Shown here one piece after another: positions 14,498 through 22,901 of a DNA stretch of 37,802 bases (the first letter of the stretch is position 1; the number at the start of each line of letters is the position of its first letter). The notes beneath the pieces were generated by a model. That model ran no database searches, had not been told where the DNA came from, and saw nothing but the letters and a program-made list of their open reading frames with translations. Position numbers and translations under genes: made by a program. This DNA comes from Candidatus Saccharimonadia bacterium. GTDB lineage: Bacteria; Patescibacteriota; Saccharimonadia; Saccharimonadales; Saccharimonadaceae. The stretch is from assembly GCA_023260255.1 (NCBI GenBank), contig JALQVV010000036.1, forward strand, positions 1-37,802, given 5' to 3'.

Positions 14498-14917
14498 TTA
14501 TTCAGCCTTTTCTTCTGCTGGTGCTTCTGTGGTTTCTTCAACCGGTGTTTCAGCAGGAGTTTCTGCTGGTGCTTCTTCAGCCACCTCTTCTACCGGTTCT
14601 GGCTCTTGGTTACGGCGAAGTTTTTCTTTGTTCTTGATGTCTTTTTGTTTGTCGCTTGCAGGTTCTTTTACCCACTTTGGCAGTTTCACACCTTCGGCCT
14701 TCAATAGTTTGACGACACGAGGGCTTGGCTGCGCACCATTGTCCAGATATTTTTGAGCAGCGTCTTTTTGGACTGATACTTCTTTGGTGTGTGGGTTGTA
14801 GCTACCAACATAGGCAACCACGCGGCCGCTCGACGGGTGGCGCTGAGCTTCCTGAACGGCGATGCGATAGACTGGATAGCCCTTGCGGCCGATACGTTGC
14901 AAACGAATTGCGAGCAT
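14498..14917 (-). CDS. rpsP: 30S ribosomal protein S16
   Basis: 139 residues. The first 85 are S16: MLAIRLQRIGRKGYPVYRIAV, VAYVGSYNPHTKEV, NGAQPSPRVVKLLKAEGV. The remainder is a Lys-rich linker and a Glu/Pro/Ala-rich tail (EETTEAPAEEKAE), a low-complexity extension seen in some CPR and high-GC S16 proteins. S16 stabilises the 5' domain of 16S rRNA. AAAGGA lies about 12 bases before the ATG. Confidence 0.97.
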   Translation of the reverse strand: MLAIRLQRIGRKGYPVYRIAVQEAQRHPSSGRVVAYVGSYNPHTKEVSVQKDAAQKYLDNGAQPSPRVVKLLKAEGVKLPKWVKEPASDKQKDIKNKEKLRRNQEPEPVEEVAEEAPAETPAETPVEETTEAPAEEKAE

Positions 14918-15004
14918 GTTTAAAACTTTTCCTTTACTTCTCTCTTTAGAATATTTCTACAGTTCTCGACTAATTATACAGATTTCACCCCATATGTCAA
15001 TCTG

Positions 15005-15721
15005 TTAGACTGATTGACGTTTTTCATAGGCCACAAGCGCAGCTTTAGCTGCCTCTTGTTGAGCATTTTGCTTGCTACTACCGCTACCTTTACCCATCAA
15101 TTTGTCACCAACATACACGCCGAGGGTAAACACTTTGTCGTGGTCGGGGCCCTCTTCGCTAAGCACCTTGTACACCGGCGTATGGCCGTCAACACGCTGC
15201 GACACCTCTTGCAGGTGTGATTTTGGATCGCGCCAGCTCCCACTCGCCAAAATATCTTCTAGTTTAGACAAGATATGCTTTGTAATGAACTTTTCTGCCT
15301 CTTCATAACCGCGCTCTAGATAGATTGCACCAATCAATGCTTCAAATGCATTGGCAAGTATTTGCTGACGGGCACGTGGGCTACCATTTTTTTCACCACG
15401 ACTCATACGAAGAAGCGACTCATATCCCAACTTGTCACCGGCATCACCAATGCTTTCAGTACGTACTAGGCTCGATCGCCAACTGGTCAAAATTCCCTCT
15501 GGTTCAGCATAATTTCGATACAAATAATCAGTCACAACGAGCTCTAGCACTGCATCACCAAGGAATTCCAGCCGTTCATTATGTTCACTGACACTTTTTT
15601 TGTGTTCATTAACATAACTACGGTGCGTGAGCGCTGTCACCAAGTAGTCAATATTTGAAAATTCAAACCCTAGTTTAGTTTTCGCAAAATCCTGATACGG
15701 GGCAACCTGCATTCCGCTCAC
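15005..15721 (-). CDS. rnc: Ribonuclease III
   Basis: 238 residues, full length. It cuts double-stranded RNA in rRNA precursors and mRNAs. The catalytic domain (1-155) has the signature HNERLEFLGDAVLELV and the second acidic site in ANAFEALIGAIYLERG; the dsRNA-binding domain (about 160-235) ends GSSKQNAQQEAAKAAL. It starts with GTG at 15721, overlapping the stop of the nudix gene by one base (TAGTG), with AGGAG 8 bases upstream. The stem-loop-rich non-coding elements in this window are plausible substrates. Confidence 0.97.
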   Translation of the reverse strand: MSGMQVAPYQDFAKTKLGFEFSNIDYLVTALTHRSYVNEHKKSVSEHNERLEFLGDAVLELVVTDYLYRNYAEPEGILTSWRSSLVRTESIGDAGDKLGYESLLRMSRGEKNGSPRARQQILANAFEALIGAIYLERGYEEAEKFITKHILSKLEDILASGSWRDPKSHLQEVSQRVDGHTPVYKVLSEEGPDHDKVFTLGVYVGDKLMGKGSGSSKQNAQQEAAKAALVAYEKRQSV

Positions 15722-16215
15722 TACAGTTTCTCCTGCCTGATTTTTTTCATAGCCAGCAACATCAATTTTCCAATATCTTCATATTCAATCTCATCCAATG
15801 CATCGTGAAACTTGAACCACCTGATATCTTTCATCCACTCTTCCTTTTTGATTGCATCGGTGTCACCCAGTGCTTTGACCAGATAAATCTGGGTTGTCAT
15901 GAGTACCAATTTGTCGACACGGCGGTAGCGAAAGTGAATTTTACCTAACCACCCAAGCACATCAACATTTTTCAGCCCAGCCTCTTCGCCAATTTCACGG
16001 CGAGCTGTTTGTTGAGCCGTTTCGCCCTCTTCTATATGTCCTTTCGGTATAGTCCAGCGGTCCTTGGCATCTTGGATCAAAAGCACTTCGATTTCGCCGT
16101 CTTTGTTGCGACGATAGACAATACCACCCGCGGTTGGCTCGCGGACAATTTCCTGAATAGACGGTTTTGACCGATTAAAATATTGCTTGAATTTATTGAA
16201 CTTTGGCGTCGGCAT
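15721..16215 (-). CDS. NUDIX hydrolase
   Basis: 164 residues with a perfect Nudix box GHIEEGETAQQTARREIGEEAG, which coordinates Mg for cleavage of nucleoside diphosphates linked to another group. PTAGGIVYRRNKDGEIEVLLI and WTIPKGHIEEG match small Ap4A- or (d)NTP-cleaving members; the substrate is not readable. It overlaps nusB by 23 bases and rnc by one, so it is translationally coupled. GAGG lies 9 bases before the ATG. Confidence 0.93.
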   Translation of the reverse strand: MPTPKFNKFKQYFNRSKPSIQEIVREPTAGGIVYRRNKDGEIEVLLIQDAKDRWTIPKGHIEEGETAQQTARREIGEEAGLKNVDVLGWLGKIHFRYRRVDKLVLMTTQIYLVKALGDTDAIKKEEWMKDIRWFKFHDALDEIEYEDIGKLMLLAMKKIRQEKL

Positions 16216-16663
16216 TAGGTGCGTCCTCGACTTCTTCTACAAGCGTTCGGTACGCGGTGCCAAGCACCCCGTTGATGAACTTGCTTGAGTTGTCAGAACC
16301 AAATGCTTTGGCGAGTTCTACCGCTTCGTTGATTGCCACCTTTGGCGGTACTTCAGCGGCACGGTACAACAATTCATATAGCCCCAGCCTTAGGACGTTA
16401 CGGTCGATGCGCGCGATCTGTTCGAGCGGCCATTCTGGTGCCAATGGACGGATTTTGCTGTCAAGATCATCCTGGTGCTCCAGTACGCCACTGACAAGAG
16501 TATGGACAAAATCAGTATCTTCGATTTCATCCTTGTAGCGCTCTAGATTGCGGCTGAGGATTTCGTCAATTGCCGCACTCTTATCATCGCTGCTTATACG
16601 AAATTCATATTCGTACAGCGACTGCAGTGCGACAATCCTGCCCAAATGACGATTCGATGCCAT
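16193..16663 (-). CDS. nusB: Transcription antitermination protein NusB
   Basis: 156 residues, all helical. The N-terminus NRHLGRIVALQSLYEYEF and the C-terminal PKVAINEAVELAKAFGSDNSSKFINGVLGT are the NusB signature. NusB binds boxA with NusE (S10) to keep RNA polymerase processive on rRNA operons. It sits second in the rpmF-nusB-nudix-rnc run, 53 bases after rpmF. The ribosome site is weak. Confidence 0.96.
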   Translation of the reverse strand: MASNRHLGRIVALQSLYEYEFRISSDDKSAAIDEILSRNLERYKDEIEDTDFVHTLVSGVLEHQDDLDSKIRPLAPEWPLEQIARIDRNVLRLGLYELLYRAAEVPPKVAINEAVELAKAFGSDNSSKFINGVLGTAYRTLVEEVEDAPNADAKVQ

Positions 16664-16716
16664 TGCTGCTTGATTCTTTCTTGTTAATGATTTATTTCAG
16701 TGTAGCTTAAATAATG

Positions 16717-16866
16717 CTACTTGGCGAGCTTTTTGCCAGTTTCGTTCTTGGTCGTGCGGACCTTGACCGGTGATTTTGCGTTGACGCGGCGGGCCAATTT
16801 GAGTACCAAATGGCTGCGGCGAAGACCCGTCTTGCGCGGGCTGCTCTGTTTTTTCGGTTGTGCCAT
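16717..16866 (-). CDS. rpmF: 50S ribosomal protein L32
   Basis: 49 residues from ATG 16866, with AAGGAG 8 bases upstream; a longer in-frame reading to 16977 has no support. The start MAQPKKQSSPRKTGLRRSH is the L32 signature, followed by a very basic body. No Cys pair is present, so this is the zinc-free form. It heads the minus-strand cluster leading to rnc. Confidence 0.93.
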   Translation of the reverse strand: MAQPKKQSSPRKTGLRRSHLVLKLARRVNAKSPVKVRTTKNETGKKLAK

Positions 16867-16943
16867 GGAAAGTTCTCCTTCTACGGGCGTTAATACAAAC
16901 TTACGGTGATTATAGCATTTTATTCGCACTACCTCAAGTGCGA

Positions 16944-17056
16944 TTGCTCTTTCATTATGTTTATGGTATAGTTGCAATAGTCGGCTTGAGACAAGCCGTG
17001 GAGCATTTCAGTATCCACCCGGTTCTGTCTCGCTGGCAGGACCTACGATCGAAAGG
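16944..17056 (+). promoter_or_regulatory. Promoter, leader hairpin and RBS of the 100-residue membrane protein
   Basis: TTGCTC (16944-16949), 17 bases, TATAGT (16967-16972), with extended TGG. The leader opens with CGGCTTG-AGA-CAAGCCG (7-bp stem). AAAGG at 17052-17056 lies 6 bases before the GTG start. Confidence 0.7.
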
Positions 17057-17062
17057 CAAAAC

Positions 17063-17365
17063 GTGGGAATCGCGTTTTATACACCCATCGCCGCCGCTTT
17101 CTGCTTGATAGTCAGTTACCTCGTCTGCAAACCAGAGTGGTCAAAGCGCAAGCAGGTATACGTTCATAGCCTGATCTGGCTGGCCGCATTCCTGTTTCTT
17201 ACTGGCGTCGATTTCGTGGCTGCCATTAGCCTGGCACCTAAGGATTCCTACAAGTTTTACGAGGCTTGCGGGATTGTCCACTTCCTGACAGCCCTTGTAG
17301 CACTCCCTCCTCTGGGTGTATTGGCACTCACTTCGAAGAAGCTCTCCGAGCTACCCCGCGACTAG
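17063..17365 (+). CDS. Three-span membrane protein (single-gene cassette)
   Basis: 100 residues beginning at GTG 17063. Spans lie at about 5-20 (YTPIAAAFCLIVSYLVC), 33-53 (LIWLAAFLFLTGVDFVAAISL) and 70-90 (IVHFLTALVALPPLGVLALT), separated by charged loops. It is transcribed opposite to the rpmF and leuS clusters on either side. It has its own promoter, hairpin leader, ribosome site and terminator. I recognise no family. Codons are G/C-rich relative to rpmF and nusB. Confidence 0.7.
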   Translation: MGIAFYTPIAAAFCLIVSYLVCKPEWSKRKQVYVHSLIWLAAFLFLTGVDFVAAISLAPKDSYKFYEACGIVHFLTALVALPPLGVLALTSKKLSELPRD

Positions 17366-17379
17366 CCACCGTCGTAGGC

Positions 17380-17415
17380 CACCCCCGTCACATTGGCGGG
17401 GGTGATTCAATTTTA
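17380..17415 (+). terminator. Terminator of the 100-residue protein cassette
   Basis: CACCCCCG (17380-17387) with CGGGGGTG (17397-17404), followed by ATTCAATTTT. Confidence 0.82.
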
Positions 17416-17416
17416 G

Positions 17417-17521
17417 TTGCTTTTTTATTGTATTTATGCTATAATTGATTTATTCGGCTTGGATAGCGAATCGGTCAATTGATCAACAAGCGTCCGAGCC
17501 GTCTCGGACCTGAACAAAGGA
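17417..17521 (+). promoter_or_regulatory. Promoter, leader hairpin and RBS of the 95-residue membrane protein
   Basis: TTGCTT (17417-17422), 17 bases, TATAAT (17440-17445) with extended TGC. The leader has GTCCGAG-CCGT-CTCGGAC (7-bp stem) and AAAGGA (17516-17521) 9 bases before the ATG. Confidence 0.78.
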
Positions 17522-17530
17522 TTCACTCAT

Positions 17531-17818
17531 ATGATTGACTACGGTGTCATTTTGCTCATCATCGAGGCTCTCGCCTTCGGCGCATTCGGCCGACTGATGA
17601 GCTGGTTCGACATCGCGAAGGCGCTGTTCTACATCGCCATTGCCGCGTTCGTTCTGATCGCACTCACCGCCCTCGCCGGCAGCTGGCAGTGGGGCCTCGT
17701 GGTCGCGTTCGTCACCAACCTGGTCTTTATCCCGCTCGCACGGTGGGCGGGTAAGGGACCGCAGCCCAGCGAAGAATCCCATCGAATCAAGAGGGAGATC
17801 TACGGCCCCCGCGCCTGA
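17531..17818 (+). CDS. Three-span membrane protein (single-gene cassette)
   Basis: 95 residues. Spans are VILLIIEALAFGAFGRLM, ALFYIAIAAFVLIALTALAG and WGLVVAFVTNLVFIPLA; the tail is charged (EESHRIKREIYGPRA). It is strongly G/C-biased at third codon positions by eye, unlike the adjacent leuS. A complete cassette: promoter, hairpin leader, ribosome site and terminator. It directly follows another such cassette, so the two form a tandem pair between rpmF and leuS. No family recognised. Confidence 0.75.
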   Translation: MIDYGVILLIIEALAFGAFGRLMSWFDIAKALFYIAIAAFVLIALTALAGSWQWGLVVAFVTNLVFIPLARWAGKGPQPSEESHRIKREIYGPRA

Positions 17819-17830
17819 ACTCCTCCAGGT

Positions 17831-17875
17831 CCGAACCCCCTTCCGCATCGCGCGGCGAGGGGGTTTGGTTTTTTA
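17831..17875 (+). terminator. Terminator of the 95-residue protein cassette
   Basis: An AACCCCC/GGGGGTT stem with an internal GC-rich hairpin, then GGTTTTTT. Confidence 0.85.
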
Positions 17876-17880
17876 AGGGG

Positions 17881-20352
17881 TTATTTGACGACGATATTCA
17901 CCAGCTTGCCAGGTACGTAGATTACCTTTGCCGGTTGTTGATCACCGACAAACGCTTTGACATTCTCGCTCTCAATGGCGAGTTTTTCTATTGTCTCTTT
18001 GTCCGTATCTTTAGCAACATCCAGCTTGGCGCGCAGCTTACCGTTCACCTGTACCACAATCGTCATGGTGTCTTCGACAATTTGCGCGTCGTCCCACTCT
18101 GGCCACATGGTTTCGTGCACTAGCCCCTCATGCCCGAGCTGCTGCCACAATTCTTCACTCATGTGCGGCGCGAATGGCGCCACTAGCTGGACCAGTACGC
18201 TCAAGGCTTCCCGCCAGGTCGTATCGGAAAATCCGTCGACTTTCAGCTTATACAGGTCATTGACGTATTCCATCAATGCCGAAATAGCCGTGTTAAAGCT
18301 TTGCCTATGAATATCGTTGGTTACTTTACGCGCGGTTTTGTGCTGCAGCCGCGTCACTTCTGCATCATTGCCAGTAAATGATTTATCGGATTCATCGAAT
18401 TCCTGGACCAACGTCCATACACGGTTAATAAACCGATACACGCCGCCAATACCACTCGAGCTCCAATTGGAATTTTCGTCGATCGGACCAAGAAATAGTT
18501 CAAACGTCCGCAGTGCATCGGCACCGTAGCCTTGGTCAATAATTTCGAGCGGATCAACAGTATTGCCCAGCGATTTGCTCATCTTGCGACCGTCTTCGGC
18601 AGCAATCAAACCATGATAAATCAGCTTTTTGACTGGTTCTTTGAAATCAGTAAGCCCCATGTCCTTAAAGACATGTGTCCAGAATCGTACATATAGGAGG
18701 TGTGCAACCGCATGATCACCACCGACGTAAAAGTCGACCGGCGCCCAGTAGTTTGCCAGTTTTGGATCCCACGCCTGCGTGTCATCGTGCGCATCGGTAT
18801 AACGCAGCAGATACCAGCTACTGCAGGCATAACCATCCATCGTATCCGTTTCGCGCTTAGCAGGTTTACCACAAGTTGGGCAGGTAGTATTCACCCAATC
18901 CTCAACATGCGCCAGGACTGACTTGCCATCGCCTTTTGGTGCGAAATCTTTGACATCCGGCAATCGTACCGGTAATTGGTCCTCGGGTACGGCAACTGCT
19001 CCGTGTTCGTCACAATGAATAATCGGAATCGGCGCACCCCAATAGCGCTGGCGACTAATCAGCCAGTCACGCATTTTATATTTGACTTCAGCTCGTGCAA
19101 AGCCCTCGTGTTCAAGGAATTTGATTATTTCTTGTCGGTGACTCGCTGCGACTTTACCCTCAAATGCTTTTGGTTCGATCAAGATACCGTTTGTCATATC
19201 CGTAAAGCAATATTCGAGATTCTTTACTTTTTCAGCCTCGATTGGATCTACAGGAACCATCGTTGGTTTTAAGCGAATGCCGTATTTCTTGGCAAATTCA
19301 AAATCACGCTCATCATGCGCCGAACAAAGAACAATGCCTGTACCATAGTCGGCTAACGCGTAGTTCGCAATCCAAATAGGCAGATCTTCATCGCCAAATA
19401 TATCAAGCGCGTACCGGCCCGTAAAAATACCCTCCGGCTCGCCCAAGCTACCAGGACCTTTTGCATCTCGGTCAATTGCCATTTGTTTAGCTTGGTCAAG
19501 AATATCCTGCGCATTATCTAGTCCATCAACAAGCTTTGGGAGCAATGGATGATCTGGTGCAATTGCAACAAAAGTATTGGCCGTGATGGCTTCGAAATGC
19601 GCCGAGAAAGACTCGATCTCCAGATCGGTATCTTTGACTTTATTTGTGTAAATCACTCCTTCACTTCGGCCAATCCAATTCGTCTGCGCGGTTTTAATCT
19701 TTTCCGGCCAATCCAATTCAGGAATTTCGTCCAGCAGCGCATCTGCATACTCAGTGATTTTGAAAAACCACTGCTTGATGCTTTTTTTCTCGGCTGGTGG
19801 ATCATCAGGGCCATCGTGTCGCCAACATTTGCCATTGACAACTTGTTCGTTCGCCAATACTGTTTGATCGATCGGGCACCACCACTGCAATGATTCTTTT
19901 TGGTACGCCAGTCCACGTTCAAACAGCTTGGTGAATATCCACTGCGTCCAACGATAATATTCCGGATCGCTCGTATTGATTTCACGCGTCCAGTCAATGC
20001 TTGCACCAAGGCGTTTCAATTGGTTTTTAAAATTCGCAATATTTGTTTTCGTCGTTTCCTGTGGTGGTGTGCCGGTTTTGATCGCATAATTTTCGGCCGG
20101 CAATCCAAACGAATCCCAACCCATTGGGTTCATGACGTTGTGGCCATTAGCACGGTGAAAGCGAGCGATTGCATCTACGATCGCATGCTCGAACGTATGC
20201 CCCACATGCATGCCGGCACCACTTGGGTAGGGAAACATCGGTGAAATATAGGTTTTGGGACGATCAGCAAAATCCTGGGCAATAAATGCCTGTTTTTCTT
20301 CCCACACCTGCTGCCATTTTGGCTCGATCTCTTGCGGATTGTAGCGTTTCAC
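17881..20352 (-). CDS. leuS: Leucyl-tRNA synthetase
   Basis: 823 residues from GTG 20352. A class I synthetase that charges tRNA-Leu and edits mischarged residues. It contains PYPSGAGMHVGH (HIGH motif, near 41-52), WWCPIDQTVLANEQV, the CP1 editing region, the RQRYWGAPIP segment and GRKMSKSLGN (KMSKS). The C-terminal anticodon domain ends VIYVPGKLVNIVVK. GTG is chosen because TATAAT with extended TGG lies 7 bases upstream of it, predicting a leaderless mRNA, and KRYNPQEIEPKWQ is the family start. Confidence 0.97.
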   Translation of the reverse strand: MKRYNPQEIEPKWQQVWEEKQAFIAQDFADRPKTYISPMFPYPSGAGMHVGHTFEHAIVDAIARFHRANGHNVMNPMGWDSFGLPAENYAIKTGTPPQETTKTNIANFKNQLKRLGASIDWTREINTSDPEYYRWTQWIFTKLFERGLAYQKESLQWWCPIDQTVLANEQVVNGKCWRHDGPDDPPAEKKSIKQWFFKITEYADALLDEIPELDWPEKIKTAQTNWIGRSEGVIYTNKVKDTDLEIESFSAHFEAITANTFVAIAPDHPLLPKLVDGLDNAQDILDQAKQMAIDRDAKGPGSLGEPEGIFTGRYALDIFGDEDLPIWIANYALADYGTGIVLCSAHDERDFEFAKKYGIRLKPTMVPVDPIEAEKVKNLEYCFTDMTNGILIEPKAFEGKVAASHRQEIIKFLEHEGFARAEVKYKMRDWLISRQRYWGAPIPIIHCDEHGAVAVPEDQLPVRLPDVKDFAPKGDGKSVLAHVEDWVNTTCPTCGKPAKRETDTMDGYACSSWYLLRYTDAHDDTQAWDPKLANYWAPVDFYVGGDHAVAHLLYVRFWTHVFKDMGLTDFKEPVKKLIYHGLIAAEDGRKMSKSLGNTVDPLEIIDQGYGADALRTFELFLGPIDENSNWSSSGIGGVYRFINRVWTLVQEFDESDKSFTGNDAEVTRLQHKTARKVTNDIHRQSFNTAISALMEYVNDLYKLKVDGFSDTTWREALSVLVQLVAPFAPHMSEELWQQLGHEGLVHETMWPEWDDAQIVEDTMTIVVQVNGKLRAKLDVAKDTDKETIEKLAIESENVKAFVGDQQPAKVIYVPGKLVNIVVK

Positions 20353-20359
20353 AGAGAGT

Positions 20360-20365
20360 ATTATA
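20360..20365 (-). promoter_or_regulatory. Extended -10 of leuS, 7 bases from the start codon
   Basis: Minus-strand TGG-TATAAT ends 7 bases before the GTG. It lies between leuS and the stop of the upstream gene and leaves no room for a ribosome site. Confidence 0.6.
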
Positions 20366-20369
20366 CCAG

Positions 20370-21296
20370 TTATTGGCGCTGCCACAGTGATTTGAATACC
20401 GACTCGGTCACTGTCATAGCCAAACTGTCGTATGCGACGACATCTTTAGGAACATCAATAGTACCAACTTGGGTATCCTGAGCAGTAATGCGCATATCGC
20501 CCGCAGAGACGGTCTTTAGCCGATGATCCGACTTGGTGATAGTGACATCAGCCCCAATTGGTTTTGCCCCACTATTCTTCAGTACTTGATCAAATCCAGC
20601 ACACTCGTTGGTGAGTGACTGATAAAATTTTGTTGCTGCAAGCTTGTCTGCAAATACATCGAGCTTTTTCTTGTCGATATTCACATGATATGTCACCTCT
20701 GTCGCTGTGGTCGTTTTTGTTTGCATACTAAGGAATCCGTTCGAGGCGTAAACATCTGCCAACTCACCCTTAGCCATACGGTTGGTCACCAATTGGCTGC
20801 GGGCACTCAAGAGACATTTCATCGTGTTCGTATCTGCTCCAATGTAGGGCAATTTGGCCGTGTCCATACTTACCCAGCGGTCTTTGAGCGACGTCACCAC
20901 TTGATTAACCACAGGGACTACAGCCGGCAGCAATCCGCTCTTTGGCAAAAACATATCCGCAAACTTGTCTGGGGTTGATGATTTGACGTACAACACATTA
21001 CCGTTAACAACCGCTTCAAATGGCATATCGTGATACGTCCCTTTCAGCGATTGCCGCTGGCCATCAGTTGTGAGTACCATAGTGTCGCCATTTATCGTGA
21101 TAGTGTATTTACCGGGTGCATCGGCCGCATACTGAATAGCATCCGCAAGTGCCTTTTCTGGACTTGCCCGCCATGCCATAAACATCGCGATCGCGAGCAC
21201 GACAAAGACGACCGCCACCAACCCGATGGCAAAAAAGGCAACTGCAAGCCAGTGTCGACGCAGCCAGGGAGTACGAGTATCTGACGTTTCGTTCAT
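20370..21296 (-). CDS. Membrane-anchored extracytoplasmic protein
   Basis: 308 residues. A short charged start (MNETSDTRTPWLRRHW), one span (about 17-41, AVAFFAIGLVAVVFVVLAIAMFM), then a beta-rich outer domain with repeated Thr/Lys/Asp segments such as GKYTITINGDTMVL and KTVSAGDMRITAQD. Two Cys residues (near 160 and 232) could form a disulfide. Its ATG overlaps the stop of the MurF-like gene by one base (TAATG) and AAAGGA lies about 9 bases upstream, so the two are coupled. No family named; an envelope role is inferred from the neighbour. Confidence 0.8.
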   Translation of the reverse strand: MNETSDTRTPWLRRHWLAVAFFAIGLVAVVFVVLAIAMFMAWRASPEKALADAIQYAADAPGKYTITINGDTMVLTTDGQRQSLKGTYHDMPFEAVVNGNVLYVKSSTPDKFADMFLPKSGLLPAVVPVVNQVVTSLKDRWVSMDTAKLPYIGADTNTMKCLLSARSQLVTNRMAKGELADVYASNGFLSMQTKTTTATEVTYHVNIDKKKLDVFADKLAATKFYQSLTNECAGFDQVLKNSGAKPIGADVTITKSDHRLKTVSAGDMRITAQDTQVGTIDVPKDVVAYDSLAMTVTESVFKSLWQRQ

Positions 21297-22603
21297 TAGA
21301 CAAGATTCCTTTCAAAAAATGCTTCTTTTGTGGCCATCCATGCTGGCGATTGGCGAACGAGTTGCGATGCATCTGCTTGATCGAGCAGTAATATTTTGAC
21401 CGCTTCTTCGGCATAGACATCACCCTGCGAACCTTTGGCCAACACAAGTGCATCTTTGTCCAACACGCTATGGGCAAATGCCCCCGCCTGCACGGCATTT
21501 TGGAATGATTTTACCTGACAACCCTGCGAATGTGCGGCTGGCGCCAAGTATTTGCCAGCCTCGTCACCGATGGTAATCACCCATTCCACCATATCCGGGT
21601 GGAACAGTTTGCCAATTTTTTCGTGTTCGGCAGCCGACGACTCACCAAGTTCGTTCATACTCCCCATAATCGCAATACGCTGCGGCGCCTGAATATCATA
21701 AAATGTCTGTATTGCTCCGACAGCTGCAGCCGGACTAGAGTTATAAGTATCATCAATGATTGTGCTGCCATTGAGGCCGCGGAGCAAATTCATCCGCCCA
21801 GGGATGGGGCGAATCCTGCCAAGCCCTGCCGCTACCTCATCACCATTCAAGCCGAATTTTAAGCCTATAGCGCCAGCGGCAATAGCTGGTCGCAAATTAT
21901 GTTCACCCAGTACTTTAATCGTTGCGGCAACACCAGCTGGCAGTTCTGGCCCGACGAAATTACCCGTGTGACCATTCTCAACACTAAAATCTTGCTGCTC
22001 AAAGTGATACTCTGCCACAGCACTGGTGCCATATGTGTCCAGATTGGCATTAGTTAGGTACTGCGCATATGTACCCTCAATATCATCGCGGTTGATAAGA
22101 GCTAGTTTGCTAAAGTTCCCTGCCGCCAGCTCCTCATGCGCCACCGCATCCATGGTTTTGAAAAATTCCATGTGCTCTGGCGTGACAGCCGTCACAACTG
22201 CAATATCTGGTTTTAAATACGTACCAAAATGGTCAATATCACCCGGATGGTCAGCACCTAGTTCTTGCACGATGATATCAACGTCCGCCGGCGCCAATAC
22301 CCTCGCTTGGGCGGTCTTGACCGCCTGTCGCCAGGCACTAAAACTTTTGACATTATCAGGATAAGGAACGCCCAGAATCGCCAACGGCACACTCATATGC
22401 GTATTGTGGTTACCCTGGTGCAAATGCACACGGTATTTTTGCGACAGCATCGTCGCAATCGCTGTTTTTGTGCTTGTTTTGCCAACGCTGCCCGTCACGA
22501 CAACCAGCTTTACTTCTGGGTGCGTCGTAAAGTATGCCACCACTGCTTCTTCCAGCTGTTTTTGGACGCGGTCCCTATATTTGCGCTGCAAACCCTTGAA
22601 CAT
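21296..22603 (-). CDS. murF: Mur ligase, MurF-like, with a reduced N-terminal domain
   Basis: 435 residues from ATG 22603. The ATP loop VVVTGSVGKTSTK is at about 36-46, followed by HQGNHNTHMSVPLAILG, the EHMEFF segment, NLRPAIAAGA, and IIDDTYNSSPAA with the C-terminal ligase domain (GSMNELGESSAAEHEKIGK). This is the MurF pattern: addition of D-Ala-D-Ala to the UDP-MurNAc-tripeptide. MurF usually has about 100 residues before the ATP loop; here there are 37, so the UDP-sugar-binding domain is missing or elsewhere. The start is set by TATAAT 7 bases upstream (leaderless). Confidence 0.88.
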   Translation of the reverse strand: MFKGLQRKYRDRVQKQLEEAVVAYFTTHPEVKLVVVTGSVGKTSTKTAIATMLSQKYRVHLHQGNHNTHMSVPLAILGVPYPDNVKSFSAWRQAVKTAQARVLAPADVDIIVQELGADHPGDIDHFGTYLKPDIAVVTAVTPEHMEFFKTMDAVAHEELAAGNFSKLALINRDDIEGTYAQYLTNANLDTYGTSAVAEYHFEQQDFSVENGHTGNFVGPELPAGVAATIKVLGEHNLRPAIAAGAIGLKFGLNGDEVAAGLGRIRPIPGRMNLLRGLNGSTIIDDTYNSSPAAAVGAIQTFYDIQAPQRIAIMGSMNELGESSAAEHEKIGKLFHPDMVEWVITIGDEAGKYLAPAAHSQGCQVKSFQNAVQAGAFAHSVLDKDALVLAKGSQGDVYAEEAVKILLLDQADASQLVRQSPAWMATKEAFFERNLV

Positions 22604-22610
22604 TAGGGTC

Positions 22611-22616
22611 ATTATA
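22611..22616 (-). promoter_or_regulatory. Extended -10 of the MurF-like gene
   Basis: Minus-strand TGA-TATAAT, 7 bases before the ATG at 22603, predicting a leaderless mRNA. Confidence 0.55.
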
Positions 22617-22637
22617 TCATTTCTGCTCGGTTCATGC

Positions 22638-22808
22638 TTGCGCTTTTCAAAGCGTAAGCGCATAATAATGCCATTGCTGATGCGCAATTAGGGGCAACCC
22701 TTCGTAGCGCGGCATAAAATAAACAGCCACCACTAAAAAGGACTCGTGCCCCGGGTGGGCGCGCAGCAGCAGGAACTACCTCCTCTAGCAGGAGGTAGTT
22801 CTTTTTTC
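22638..22808 (+). ncRNA. Candidate small RNA with its own promoter and terminator
   Basis: TTGCGC (22638-22643), 17 bases, CATAAT (22661-22666), predicted start about 22673. The end is a 12-bp perfect hairpin (22773-22784 with 22790-22801) followed by TTTTTT. No ORF with a ribosome site lies between. GGGGCA near 22690 can pair with TGCCCC near 22747. The stretch between the MurF-like gene and 22902 holds this unit and one promoter, no protein gene. Confidence 0.4.
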
Positions 22809-22820
22809 GTCTAGAGTAGC

Positions 22821-22848
22821 TTGTATTCGGCTTAAATTGGAGTATATT
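22821..22848 (+). promoter_or_regulatory. Promoter of the HdeD-like gene
   Basis: TTGTAT (22821-22826), 16 bases, TATATT (22843-22848). Then a CATAAGC/GCTTATG hairpin at the start of the leader and AAAGGAGG before the ATG. Confidence 0.55.
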
Positions 22849-22901
22849 CATAAGCACAAGGCTTATGATCCTGTCGGAGGGCAGGGTGTAAAGGAGGAAA
22901 A

